Below, piece by piece: positions 1 through 8,166 of a DNA stretch of 64,000 nucleotides. Position 1 is the first letter of the stretch, and the number at the start of each line of letters is the position of its first letter. The notes beneath the pieces were generated by a model. That model was not told the origin of the DNA and made no database searches. It saw only the letters and a list, made by a program, of their open reading frames with translations. A program made the position numbers and the translations under genes. Origin of the DNA: Campylobacteraceae bacterium (GTDB lineage Bacteria; Campylobacterota; Campylobacteria; Campylobacterales; Arcobacteraceae); assembly GCA_013215945.1 (NCBI GenBank), contig JABSOM010000005.1, positions 124,001 to 188,000 on the forward strand. The letters are read 5' to 3'.

Positions 1-981
1 AAGAGGAAGTTTTTTATTTGATCCCAATAATTTATAAATCATAGGTAAAACATATAAAATAGCACAAACAGTTGAAGAATAAGCAAAGCCAGGCAAAGCA
101 ATGATTAACTTTTCATCTTTTACAGCAATTAATATATGCATACCTGGTTTAATAATCACTCCATGAAATAAAACTTTTGCATTTAATTTATCTTTAATAA
201 CATCTTGTACAAAATCATAATCTCCAACAGAAACTCCTCCTGTTGTTACTATGATATCTGCTTTTTTTAATCCCTCAAGCATTAAATTAGTAATTGAAGA
301 AATATCGTCTTTTACAATTCCTAATTGTAATGTAGAAGCCCCTGCTGTCTGACATAAAGCTTCTATTGTTAAATGATTAGAGCTTCTAATTTGCGAATCA
401 TTTGTTTGTTTTTCCCCCAGGTCCAAAATTTCACTTCCCGTACTTGCAATCGCAACAATGGGCTTAGAAAAAACGCAAACCAAAGGAATATTTAAAGAAG
501 CCATAACGCCAATTTCAGCAAAAGAAATAATGCTTCCTTTTTTAATTAAAATTTCATTCTTTTTATAGTTTTCTCCAATGTCTCTGTTTGCAAAACCTTT
601 GGGTACTTTTTTATTAATAATAATAGTATTGTTTAGAACTTCTACATTTTCAATTGGAATTAAGGTATCTGCTCCTTGTGGCATAAGTGAGCCCGTAAAA
701 GTTTTAATACAAAGACCTTCTTCAACGCTTGATTTACTAATGCTTCCAGCAGGTGTTTTATCAATAATTATAATACTTTGTTTATCTTGGTCACTGTATT
801 TAATCGCATAACCATCCATTGCAGATGTTGGAAATTCTGGACTGTTATGATCTGCAATTATATCTTGAGCTAAAACGCGGCCTCTGGCATCTGAAATAAA
901 TAGTTTTTCAATTAAATTGTTTTTTAATGTAAGTGTATTTAAAATCTCTAAAGATTTTTTGTACGTTATAAAATCTCTCAT
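1..981 (-). CDS. moeA: Molybdopterin molybdenumtransferase MoeA (3' end outside window)
   Basis: Reading the minus strand from an ATG at 981, preceded by AAGGATAAAA, gives 327 codons with no stop before the window edge, so the C-terminal domain is cut off. The product has the MoeA hallmarks: SAMDGYA near residue 50, a central TGSEILDLGE stretch, TTGGVSVGDYDF in the molybdopterin-binding MoCF domain, and LPGFAYSS in place of the usual LPGNPVS. MoeA inserts molybdate into adenylylated molybdopterin in the cytoplasm, the last step of molybdenum cofactor synthesis. No neighbouring moa/mob genes are visible in the window. Identification is firm. Confidence 0.93.
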   Translation of the reverse strand, partial: MRDFITYKKSLEILNTLTLKNNLIEKLFISDARGRVLAQDIIADHNSPEFPTSAMDGYAIKYSDQDKQSIIIIDKTPAGSISKSSVEEGLCIKTFTGSLMPQGADTLIPIENVEVLNNTIIINKKVPKGFANRDIGENYKKNEILIKKGSIISFAEIGVMASLNIPLVCVFSKPIVAIASTGSEILDLGEKQTNDSQIRSSNHLTIEALCQTAGASTLQLGIVKDDISSITNLMLEGLKKADIIVTTGGVSVGDYDFVQDVIKDKLNAKVLFHGVIIKPGMHILIAVKDEKLIIALPGFAYSSTVCAILYVLPMIYKLLGSNKKLPL

Positions 982-1083
982 TTTTATCCTTAAAGTATTT
1001 TGCATCAATAATAGGGCGAAATATGAAATATATTAGCACATAATTGTAAAATAAATAATTAAAAAATGAGTTTTTTTCTTTTC

Positions 1084-1329
1084 TTAGTTCGCGTTTTGCA
1101 GAATATAATCTTTATATTTACTGGCGGTATTATAAGATACTTTTGCATCTTTAGCAACTGAATAAACAGTGATTTTTGCATTTAAAAGTCTCATCATATT
1201 AATACTGTTTTCAATTTTCCTTTTAGCCGTCTCTTGCCTTGTTTTAGTAGCTTTTTTAGTAGCTTTTGTTTTTTTAAGTGTTTTACTGTTGTTTGCTTTT
1301 TCTTCTTCAATATGAAGTTTTTTATACAA
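1084..1329 (-). CDS. Small basic helix-turn-helix protein, start codon uncertain
   Basis: The given start is a TTG at 1329, which yields 81 residues. The N-terminal half is Lys/Thr-rich (TKATKKATKTRQETAKRK). The C-terminal half reads ITVYSVAKDAKVSYNTASKY, which looks like a helix-turn-helix of the kind seen in TnpC-type transposition regulators ('it ysVAkeAgVS..T'). The frame stays open upstream for at least 25 sensible codons (ELKILQELCKNQGQAEL). A good AAAGGAAAG ribosome site sits just before ATT (1404) and ATC (1401), but there is no ATG, GTG or TTG there. The true start may therefore be a rare ATT/ATC codon. Function is unknown; DNA binding is inferred. Confidence 0.6.
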   Translation of the reverse strand: MYKKLHIEEEKANNSKTLKKTKATKKATKTRQETAKRKIENSINMMRLLNAKITVYSVAKDAKVSYNTASKYKDYILQNAN

Positions 1330-1578
1330 TTCTGCTTGGCCTTGGTTTTTACATAATTCTTGTAAAATTTTTAATTCAATGAGTGTAAGTGTAATTCTGA
1401 TAATCTTTCCTTTAAAATGGACGCGAATTATAACACTTAAGGTTTAATTTTAAATAAATTTTGTTAAATAAATCAATCGTAACTAAGAAAATTATTAAAA
1501 TGTTTTTTTAATATAAATTAATAATTAATATATAAATATAGAATGACTATTATTAGATACAAATAAAAAGGATCACTT

Positions 1579-2520
1579 ATGTTTACTCATGATTTAAAAA
1601 TAAGTATAAATGGTTTTGAAAAGAAAGAAGCGAAGGAATTGATTGATTCCTTGTTAGAAATTTTTGCATTATTTGTCAATTTAGACCTTCGACGGTTTTC
1701 AACATTAATTGTAAGCGATACTTTTGATGATGAAATAAGAAAAATTACTACAAGAAGCACTTTTGTAATGAAAAATACGTTTCTCCTAAATAACAATACT
1801 CATGCAATGGTATTAACGCTTGTCAAAGATGATACCTATGAGATGCTTCTTGTATTAAAAAGTTGTTTTGCTCTTAATTTAATAAGAAATGAAAAAAATC
1901 CTATTCGATACAAAGATGCAATTCATATTGTTCATCATGAATTTGCGCACATTCATGATATAAATAAAAAAATCGATGCAAAAAAAGATTTTTCTTTTTC
2001 AAAAAGTGTTGGTATTAAAAAAGTTTTTTATCCCATTGCAGAATTATGTTGGAGTGAGTATATTGCCAATTATATTTCTTCTAAATCTGCAACAAAATCT
2101 AAATACCCTTTAATAATGGCTCAAAAATTAATTAAACTTATTAAAAACAATAATTTGGAACTTTTACTTAAAAAAGGAAAAAAAGACCTTAATGATGAAG
2201 TTCTTCAAAAGATTTCGGAAGAAGTAAATGCTTTATTAAAAACATCTTCATATTTATTAGGATATTTACATGGCTTTAAAATTTCTTTATCTGAATTAGA
2301 TCATAATCTTGCATTTGATTTAGAAAATTCATATTTCAAGGATACTTGGGATATTTTATCTTACGAATTTTATGCTATTAGAAAAAACTATCCAAAGTGT
2401 TTTTTTAAAGACAATACTTATGACTCTTTGTGTTTGGCAATAGAAAGTGCTTATAACAAAACAGGAATTCTTTTTTATGAAAAAGAAAACAAAAAGTATG
2501 AAGTCAAAGTATTGTATTAA
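1579..2520 (+). CDS. Zincin-like protein with HEFAH motif, function unknown
   Basis: The ORF encodes 313 residues from an ATG with AAAGGATCACTT upstream. Around residue 120 it has HIVHHEFAHIHDI, an HExxH zinc-binding helix. About 40 residues later comes ELCWSEYIANYI, which could give the third zinc ligand (Glu), as in gluzincins. There is no signal peptide or membrane segment, so a cytoplasmic metalloprotease or a phage/stress-related zincin is plausible. The rest of the protein is Lys-rich and helical and was not recognised. It stands alone and converges with the universal stress gene across a shared terminator hairpin. Confidence 0.75.
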   Translation: MFTHDLKISINGFEKKEAKELIDSLLEIFALFVNLDLRRFSTLIVSDTFDDEIRKITTRSTFVMKNTFLLNNNTHAMVLTLVKDDTYEMLLVLKSCFALNLIRNEKNPIRYKDAIHIVHHEFAHIHDINKKIDAKKDFSFSKSVGIKKVFYPIAELCWSEYIANYISSKSATKSKYPLIMAQKLIKLIKNNNLELLLKKGKKDLNDEVLQKISEEVNALLKTSSYLLGYLHGFKISLSELDHNLAFDLENSYFKDTWDILSYEFYAIRKNYPKCFFKDNTYDSLCLAIESAYNKTGILFYEKENKKYEVKVLY

Positions 2521-2544
2521 AAGATAGTTTTTAAACTGTCTTTT
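2519..2544. terminator. Bidirectional hairpin terminator
   Basis: AAAAGATAGTTT, a 2-nt TT spacer and AAACTGTCTTTT form a 12-bp stem with one U-G wobble. A and T tracts at its two ends let it work in both directions between the convergent zincin gene and the universal stress gene. The hairpin overlaps both stop codons. Confidence 0.7.
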
Positions 2545-3391
2545 AATGTGCCATAAAAATAGGAATAGTGGTATGCTCTAAAATATATTTAGTTGCTCCT
2601 CCAAACATTAGTTCTTTTAAACCTTTTCTTCCAAAAGCACCAGCAACTATTATGTCGAAGTTTCCTTCATTTGCATGGTTTAGTAAGGCTTGTCCAGGTA
2701 TTCTTGTTGTTTCAATAATATTTGAAGTACTTTTAATACCATGGCATAATAAATAATCTTGAAGTTTTTCCATTTGATTAGAGTTTTTAATATATTCAAT
2801 AGAAGTAACAATATGCACTTCTTTTGCATTTTTAAGTAAAGGAATACTTTGAGTTAAAGCTCTTGATGCTTCTGCTGAATTATTCCATCCAATTAATATT
2901 TTTTCATTTTTAAAACTTTTCATTACTCTTGGAAACATTAATACAGGTTTACCACTTTTTGTAATAGTTGTTTCAAATGTTGCAGTAATATTTCCATTAG
3001 GAGGAGAAGCAGCAATTACTAAATCACAAAACTTTGATTCTTCTTCTATTAATTTACTTCTGTATCCATTTCTAGCTATGAAAGAAGCACTTGCTTCATT
3101 GTCTAAAGCTTTTTCTGAGATACTTACTCCTATCTCTTCAGCAAGGGTTTTAACCAAATTTTGATGAATATGCAAACTTTCTTCTAATCTATTATGTGCA
3201 ACGGCATTAAGTTCTTTTAAAAGTGTCTCCGGAAGATTTTCATCAAATTGCATAATTTCACTGGGTTTTGCAATGGATTGAAATATTTCTACATGAGCAT
3301 TTAATTTTTTAGCAATTAATAAAGCACCATTGATTCGTGATTCTAATTCGTCTCCACCACCAATTGGGAAAAATAGTTTGTTGTAGTTCAT
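2543..3391 (-). CDS. Universal stress protein, tandem UspA domains
   Basis: The 282-residue product has two Usp halves. The second ends with GAFGRKGLKELMFGGATKYI, the family G-x2-G-x9-G-(S/T) nucleotide-binding signature. In the first half the corresponding stretch (AASPPNGNITATFETTIT) is degenerate, which suggests that only one half binds ATP. The start ATG at 3391 follows AAGGATATATT. It is a soluble cytoplasmic protein with no operon partner. UspA proteins accumulate in stress and starvation; the exact role here cannot be read from sequence. Confidence 0.88.
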   Translation of the reverse strand: MNYNKLFFPIGGGDELESRINGALLIAKKLNAHVEIFQSIAKPSEIMQFDENLPETLLKELNAVAHNRLEESLHIHQNLVKTLAEEIGVSISEKALDNEASASFIARNGYRSKLIEEESKFCDLVIAASPPNGNITATFETTITKSGKPVLMFPRVMKSFKNEKILIGWNNSAEASRALTQSIPLLKNAKEVHIVTSIEYIKNSNQMEKLQDYLLCHGIKSTSNIIETTRIPGQALLNHANEGNFDIIVAGAFGRKGLKELMFGGATKYILEHTTIPIFMAH

Positions 3392-3615
3392 AATATATCC
3401 TTAGTTTAGTCATAATGTTATAATGTTATGAAAGTGTATCTAAAACATTTTTAAAATAACAAGTCTTTACCTTGCATTGTTATGGAAAGTATTGTTCTGA
3501 ACAAAAAAGTATTAAAATGAATATAATAAATTTTCTACGATAACTTAAGAATATTTATAACAATATTTAAGCAGTTTTAATAAAAAAAGTATTATGATAA
3601 GCAAAAAACATATAT

Positions 3616-4521
3616 TTGATTTATGAGATAAGTGAGAAAGAATTGCAAAAATTAATTGAGAATAAAGTATTTATTTTAGGCTGTGTACTGTTGGTAGTTG
3701 TTTTGTGGGCAATGAATTTTGTTTTTATAAAGTTTGTTCTTCTGGAGTTTGATGTTTATACCGCTTTGTTTCTACGTCTGACACTGGTAGCCCTTGTACT
3801 GCTTCCTTTTGTAAAAGCCCCTAAGTTAGATGATTTACTAATGATATTTTTAACAGCTCTTGTACTTGTACCTGGGCATTATGGTTTATTGTTTTTATCT
3901 CTTAAACTTACGACTAATGTAGGGGTGATTTCTGTAGTGATGCAACTAGCCATTCCTTTTTCAATTTTATTGTCATGGTTTATTTTTAAAGATTCTCCAG
4001 GAAAGATGAAATTAACAGGTCTTTTTATTGCTTTTTCTGGAATTATTGTTTTGTTTTATGAACCAAGCATGTTTGATAATATCTGGGCATTATTAATTGG
4101 AACCGCTTCTGCTTTTTTTCTGGGTCTGTATTTTATCTTAGTAAAAAAAATTAAGCATTTATCTCCTTTTGGAATTATTGCATACACCTCTTTATTAGGA
4201 CTACCTTTTTTATATATATTAATGCTAATGAATAATGAAAATTTTTCTTCTGTTTTAGCTATTGAAAATAATATTACATGGTTTTCTTTGTTGTTTACTG
4301 TTATTGGAAGTAGTATTATGGGTCATGGTTTATGGGCATGGTTGATTAAGTATCAAGATATTTCTTTTATTACACCTTTTTTATTATTAGTACCCGTCTT
4401 AGCTGTGATGATATCTTCAGTGGTTTTTAATGAAATACTTACTTTTGAATTTTTATTGATTTCTTCCGTGATAATCTTTGGAATATTTCTGGTTTTTATT
4501 GCAAAAAAAGAAAAAAAATAA
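3616..4521 (+). CDS. EamA/DMT-family permease
   Basis: About 300 residues with ten hydrophobic segments in two five-helix EamA repeats. The first helix begins after ENKVFILG and ends WAMNFVFIK, a typical EamA opening. The second repeat is marked by GLYFILVKKIKHLSPFG. The start is uncertain: the frame opens at a TTG (3616) without a clear ribosome site, directly after an in-frame stop at 3598. A TTG in codon 13 is an alternative. DMT carriers export or import small metabolites; the substrate is unknown. Confidence 0.85.
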   Translation: MIYEISEKELQKLIENKVFILGCVLLVVVLWAMNFVFIKFVLLEFDVYTALFLRLTLVALVLLPFVKAPKLDDLLMIFLTALVLVPGHYGLLFLSLKLTTNVGVISVVMQLAIPFSILLSWFIFKDSPGKMKLTGLFIAFSGIIVLFYEPSMFDNIWALLIGTASAFFLGLYFILVKKIKHLSPFGIIAYTSLLGLPFLYILMLMNNENFSSVLAIENNITWFSLLFTVIGSSIMGHGLWAWLIKYQDISFITPFLLLVPVLAVMISSVVFNEILTFEFLLISSVIIFGIFLVFIAKKEKK

Positions 4522-4594
4522 ATATTTAAAGATGAGTTTTATACTTTTTAAGAATAATTAACAAAAAAGTATTAGTATAAATTGAAGGATTAAA

Positions 4595-5386
4595 ATGAAT
4601 ATTATAAATTTTGAAAATGTAAATATTGGGTATGACTATAGGTATTTAATTTTAAAAAACTTAAATTTAAAAATACAAGAGGGTGAACATTGGGTTATTT
4701 TAGGAGGCAATGGTTCAGGAAAAACAACCTTACTGAAACTTATGTCTAATGATTTGTACCCCAATACGTATACTGCTTTTAAAAAAGAAGTTTTTGATCA
4801 AGAGCGTTGGGAAATTAGTAAATTGAAAAATCATTTAGGAATAGTAAGCACTAATTTACAAAATGATTTTATCTATAATGCGAGAAATTCAAGTGCTTTT
4901 GAGATTATTATGTCTGGTTTTTATTCAAGTTTAGGGAAAATGCTTCATCATATATATACAAAAGAACAAATACAAAAAACAAATGATATTTTAAAAGAAT
5001 TGTCTATTGAAAACTTGAAAGATAAAAAAGCCTATGAAATGTCAACGGGAGAGTTACGTAAGTGTTTAATTGCAAGAGCGTTAATACATCAACCAAAAGC
5101 TTTGATATTAGATGAACCAAGTACAGGCTTAGATATTAAAGCACAACATGAGTTTACTAAGCTTTTACGAAAATTAAGTAAAAAATTAAGCATTATTATT
5201 ATTACACATCATTTGGAAGAAATATTTGAAGAAATCACACATGTAGCACTTTTAGCCAAGAATCAAATATATAAACAAGGAAAAAAAGAAGACTTACTTA
5301 ACTCTAGTAATATTTCCAAGGTATTTGATATGAAACTTGAACTTGGAAAGAACAATCAAAGATACTTTATAAAAAATATTTTATGA
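4595..5386 (+). CDS. ABC transporter ATP-binding protein, single domain (ModF-like)
   Basis: 263 residues: Walker A GGNGSGKTT near residue 37, signature MSTGELRKCLIARA, Walker B ALILDEPSTGLD and H-loop IIITHHLEE. The ATG follows TTGAAGGATTAAA. No permease or binding protein lies next to it, so it is an orphan ATPase. The closest general type is the soluble ModF/YlmA group ('GEHWVILGGNGSGKTTLL'). Its last 6 bases overlap the convergent EamA gene. The transported substrate, if any, is unknown. Confidence 0.85.
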   Translation: MNIINFENVNIGYDYRYLILKNLNLKIQEGEHWVILGGNGSGKTTLLKLMSNDLYPNTYTAFKKEVFDQERWEISKLKNHLGIVSTNLQNDFIYNARNSSAFEIIMSGFYSSLGKMLHHIYTKEQIQKTNDILKELSIENLKDKKAYEMSTGELRKCLIARALIHQPKALILDEPSTGLDIKAQHEFTKLLRKLSKKLSIIIITHHLEEIFEEITHVALLAKNQIYKQGKKEDLLNSSNISKVFDMKLELGKNNQRYFIKNIL

Positions 5387-6262
5387 TTTTTTCTTAATCT
5401 GCTGTAATAATAGTCCCATTATTATTAAGCATAGACCTATTAGCGTTGAAAAAAGAATTTTTTCATCTAATATTAAATAAATAAGAAGTAATGAAATAAA
5501 GGGTGCTATGAAGATCAAATTAGCAATTTTTGACGTTGAAATTGTTTCTTTCATCGCTTTTAGCCAAAATAAGAATGTAATACTCATTTCAAATAAACCT
5601 ACATAAAAAGCCCCTAGTAAACCTTTTATTTCTGGAAGAATAAAACCCTCATCAAAATAAATATAAAGTAAAATAAAAGGAAAAGAGAGTAAAAAATTAC
5701 AAAATAGACCTACAACTGGGTCTACAGTGATTTTTGTATTATAAATCCAATACAAGGCCCAAAATACAGTTGAACTTAAAGCCAAAATTATTCCTAGCGT
5801 ACTTGTAAACTCTAAAGAAAAAGGACTGCCTTTGGTGGCAATAATTAATACTCCAAAATAACAAATAATTCCAGCTATAAAATCTCTTAGATGTAATTTT
5901 TGTTTTAATAATGGAATGGATAAATAACTTAAAGTTAATGCCCACGTATAGTTTATTGTTTGTGCTTCTTGAACAGGTAATAAATCATAGGCTTTAAACA
6001 ATACAAGATAAAATAAAAAAGGATTTAAAATAGCTAAAAATACTATCATTAAAAAGTTATTTTTAATATGTATAAGTATAAGAGCTGTTTTGTTCTGATA
6101 TATTAATATTGAAAACAAGGTGAGAATCGAAAAAAGTGCTGCATAAAACAGTAGTTGAGAGGGGTTTAAATATTCCAATGATATTTTAAATGCACTTGCT
6201 ACTGTGGACCATAGAAATACAGCTATTAATGCATAAATATACGCAAGCCTTTGATTCTTCAT
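5381..6262 (-). CDS. EamA/DMT-family permease
   Basis: 293 residues with ten predicted helices in two EamA halves. It starts MKNQRLAYIYALIAVFLWST and has FWALYWIYNTK at the junction of the halves. The C-terminus is cytoplasmic and Lys-rich (QQIKKKS). It is transcribed away from the hydroxyproline operon, so the 6263-6410 gap holds divergent promoters. A metabolite carrier of the DMT superfamily; co-location with the amino-acid catabolic genes may hint at amino-acid export, but this is only inference. Confidence 0.87.
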   Translation of the reverse strand: MKNQRLAYIYALIAVFLWSTVASAFKISLEYLNPSQLLFYAALFSILTLFSILIYQNKTALILIHIKNNFLMIVFLAILNPFLFYLVLFKAYDLLPVQEAQTINYTWALTLSYLSIPLLKQKLHLRDFIAGIICYFGVLIIATKGSPFSLEFTSTLGIILALSSTVFWALYWIYNTKITVDPVVGLFCNFLLSFPFILLYIYFDEGFILPEIKGLLGAFYVGLFEMSITFLFWLKAMKETISTSKIANLIFIAPFISLLLIYLILDEKILFSTLIGLCLIIMGLLLQQIKKKS

Positions 6263-6326
6263 TTATTGCCTTTTTAATTATTTCAGGATTCTTTAAGTTA
6301 AAAGTAAAATTCTATATGATATACTT

Positions 6327-6350
6327 CTGATATATCAGTTGATATATCAG
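6327..6350. promoter_or_regulatory. Tandem palindromic operator candidate
   Basis: A perfect 12-bp palindrome CTGATATATCAG is followed at once by a second near copy, TTGATATATCAG. It lies in the divergent gap between the EamA gene and the hydroxyproline operon, about 60 bases before the first translated codon of the latter. Size and symmetry suit a dimeric regulator such as the FCD-type GntR protein encoded at 17029. That pairing is inferred. Confidence 0.5.
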
Positions 6351-6410
6351 ACATATATTACATCCGACATAATATTACTATATTAATTAAATACAAATAA
6401 AAGGATTAAT

Positions 6411-6571
6411 ATGACTTGTGATTTTATTGGAGTATATCAAGCAGTAACAACAAAGTTCACTTCTAATGATGAAGTAGATATGGAGAAGAAAGAAAAGCAG
6501 TTTAAGCTATAATTGATACTGGTTTAAAAAACAGACCAAATTACCAACACTATAAAAAAAGACAAAAATAA
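6411..6571 (+). pseudogene. Relic of a DapA-family hydroxyproline-pathway deaminase (LhpC-like)
   Basis: An ATG at 6411 with AAGGATTAAT upstream opens MTCDFIGVYQAVTTKFTSND and runs only 33 codons to a TAA. The N-terminus matches the opening of the dihydrodipicolinate synthase/NAL superfamily ('GvxpAVtTpF..D..vD'). In another frame from about 6507 the text continues AIIDTGLKNRPNYQHYKKRQ to a TAA at 6571, which looks like the C-terminal helix of the same kind of protein. About 250 central residues, including the Schiff-base Lys, are gone. It sits directly ahead of alpha-ketoglutarate semialdehyde dehydrogenase, where 1-pyrroline-4-hydroxy-2-carboxylate deaminase is expected. The family call is from recall of the motif. 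Confidence 0.6.
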
Positions 6572-6582
6572 AAGGATTTAAT

Positions 6583-8166
6583 TTGAGTATACATGGCAAA
6601 AACTTTATTGGAAATGATTTATCAGCACAAGGCGATAAAAGTAATAAAATATATGATATTAACAGCAATATTGCATTAGAAGGTGATTTTAGTCATGCAA
6701 CTTCTAATGAAGTTTCTAAAGCTTTAGATTTAGCATCTAGTGCTTTTGTTGTGTATAAACAAAAATCACAAATACAAAGAGCCGTTTTTTTAGAAACAAT
6801 TGCGGAAGAAATAATGAATTTGGGTGATGAGTTAATACTTAGAGTAATGAGTGAATCTAATCTTCCAAGACCAAGACTTGAAGGTGAGAGAGGCCGTACA
6901 ATAGGACAACTTAAAATGTTCGCAAATTTATTAAGAGAGGGTTCTTGGGTTGAAGCTACAATAGATACAGCCTTGCCAAATAGAGCTCCCCTTCCTAGAA
7001 ATGATTTAAGAAAAATGCTTAGACCTTTGGGTGTAGTATCTGTTTTTGAAGCTAGTAATTTTCCTTTGGCTTTTTCTTGTGCAGGAGGAGATACAGCATC
7101 TGCATTAGCAGCAGGATGTCCAGTAATTGTAAAAGCACATAGCTCACATTCAGGAACTTCTGAATTAGTAGCAGGTGCTATTATTAAAGCAGTAATAAAA
7201 TGTGATATGCCTTCTGGTACTTTTTCTATGTTACATGGTAGCGGACGTGTGGTAGGACAGCAAATTGTAATGCATGATGCTGTTTGTGCTGTAGGGTTTA
7301 CGGGATCTACTTATGCAGGAATGGAACTGTATAAATTGGCAAATACACGAAAACACCCCATTCCAGTTTTCGCAGAAATGGGAAGTATTAATCCGTGTTT
7401 ATTTTTACCATCAGCTTTAAATGATACAAAAAAATTAGCAGCTTCTTATGCTTTTTCTATTACTTTGGGTGCAGGACAGTTTTGTACGAACCCTGGACTT
7501 ATTATTGCACTAAAAGATGAAAAACTAGAAGAATTTAAGAAAGATTTAGCGCAAGAAATAGAAAAAGTAAAACCTGCAACTATGCTTTCAAGCTCAATTG
7601 CTAAAGCCTATAAAGAAAATAAAGACAAAGCAATAGCTCAACATGGAACAACAGTAATTGCACAGGCTTTAGAAGATGGAATGATTAGTGAAGGAAAAGC
7701 TATTGTTGCAAGTGTAGCAGGAAGCGAGTTTATTAAAAATCCTACTTTACAAGAAGAAGTATTCGGACCTTATTCACTCTTAGTTGAATGTGAAAATAAA
7801 GAAGAGTTAATGAACGTTATTACGTCTTTAGAAGGGCAATTAACTGCTACTGTTATGGGTGAAGATCATGAAATGGATGAGTTTTCGTCTTTTATTTATG
7901 CGCTTGAAAACAAAGCGGGAAGAATATTATTTAATTCTGTTCCCACAGGTGTTGAAGTATGTCATTCTATGCAACATGGAGGTCCTTTCCCAGCTGCAAC
8001 AGATGCAAGATTTACCTCTGTAGGTACTGGAGCAATTAAACGATTTGTTAGACCTGTTTGTTTTCAAGATTGCCCAGTTTCACTTTTACCTCTAGAATTA
8101 AGAGATGAAAATGAATTAAAAATTTTAAGAATGGTAGATGATTCTTATTCAAATGAAAGTCTATGA
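6583..8166 (+). CDS. Alpha-ketoglutarate semialdehyde dehydrogenase (NADP-dependent aldehyde dehydrogenase)
   Basis: 527 residues of the long KGSADH-type aldehyde dehydrogenases. Catalytic Cys301 lies in GAGQFCTNPG and the general-base Glu in FAEMGSINP. It oxidises 2,5-dioxopentanoate to 2-oxoglutarate, the last step of the 4-hydroxyproline pathway (and of some sugar-acid pathways). The start is a TTG with AAAAGGATTTAA upstream, 12 bases after the deaminase relic. It overlaps the next gene by ATGA, so the two are translationally coupled. With the upstream deaminase broken, its substrate supply is unclear. Confidence 0.85.
   Translation: MSIHGKNFIGNDLSAQGDKSNKIYDINSNIALEGDFSHATSNEVSKALDLASSAFVVYKQKSQIQRAVFLETIAEEIMNLGDELILRVMSESNLPRPRLEGERGRTIGQLKMFANLLREGSWVEATIDTALPNRAPLPRNDLRKMLRPLGVVSVFEASNFPLAFSCAGGDTASALAAGCPVIVKAHSSHSGTSELVAGAIIKAVIKCDMPSGTFSMLHGSGRVVGQQIVMHDAVCAVGFTGSTYAGMELYKLANTRKHPIPVFAEMGSINPCLFLPSALNDTKKLAASYAFSITLGAGQFCTNPGLIIALKDEKLEEFKKDLAQEIEKVKPATMLSSSIAKAYKENKDKAIAQHGTTVIAQALEDGMISEGKAIVASVAGSEFIKNPTLQEEVFGPYSLLVECENKEELMNVITSLEGQLTATVMGEDHEMDEFSSFIYALENKAGRILFNSVPTGVEVCHSMQHGGPFPAATDARFTSVGTGAIKRFVRPVCFQDCPVSLLPLELRDENELKILRMVDDSYSNESL

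Noticed and set aside
578-811. 77-codon plus-strand frame
   Set aside because: Shadow of moeA on the opposite strand.
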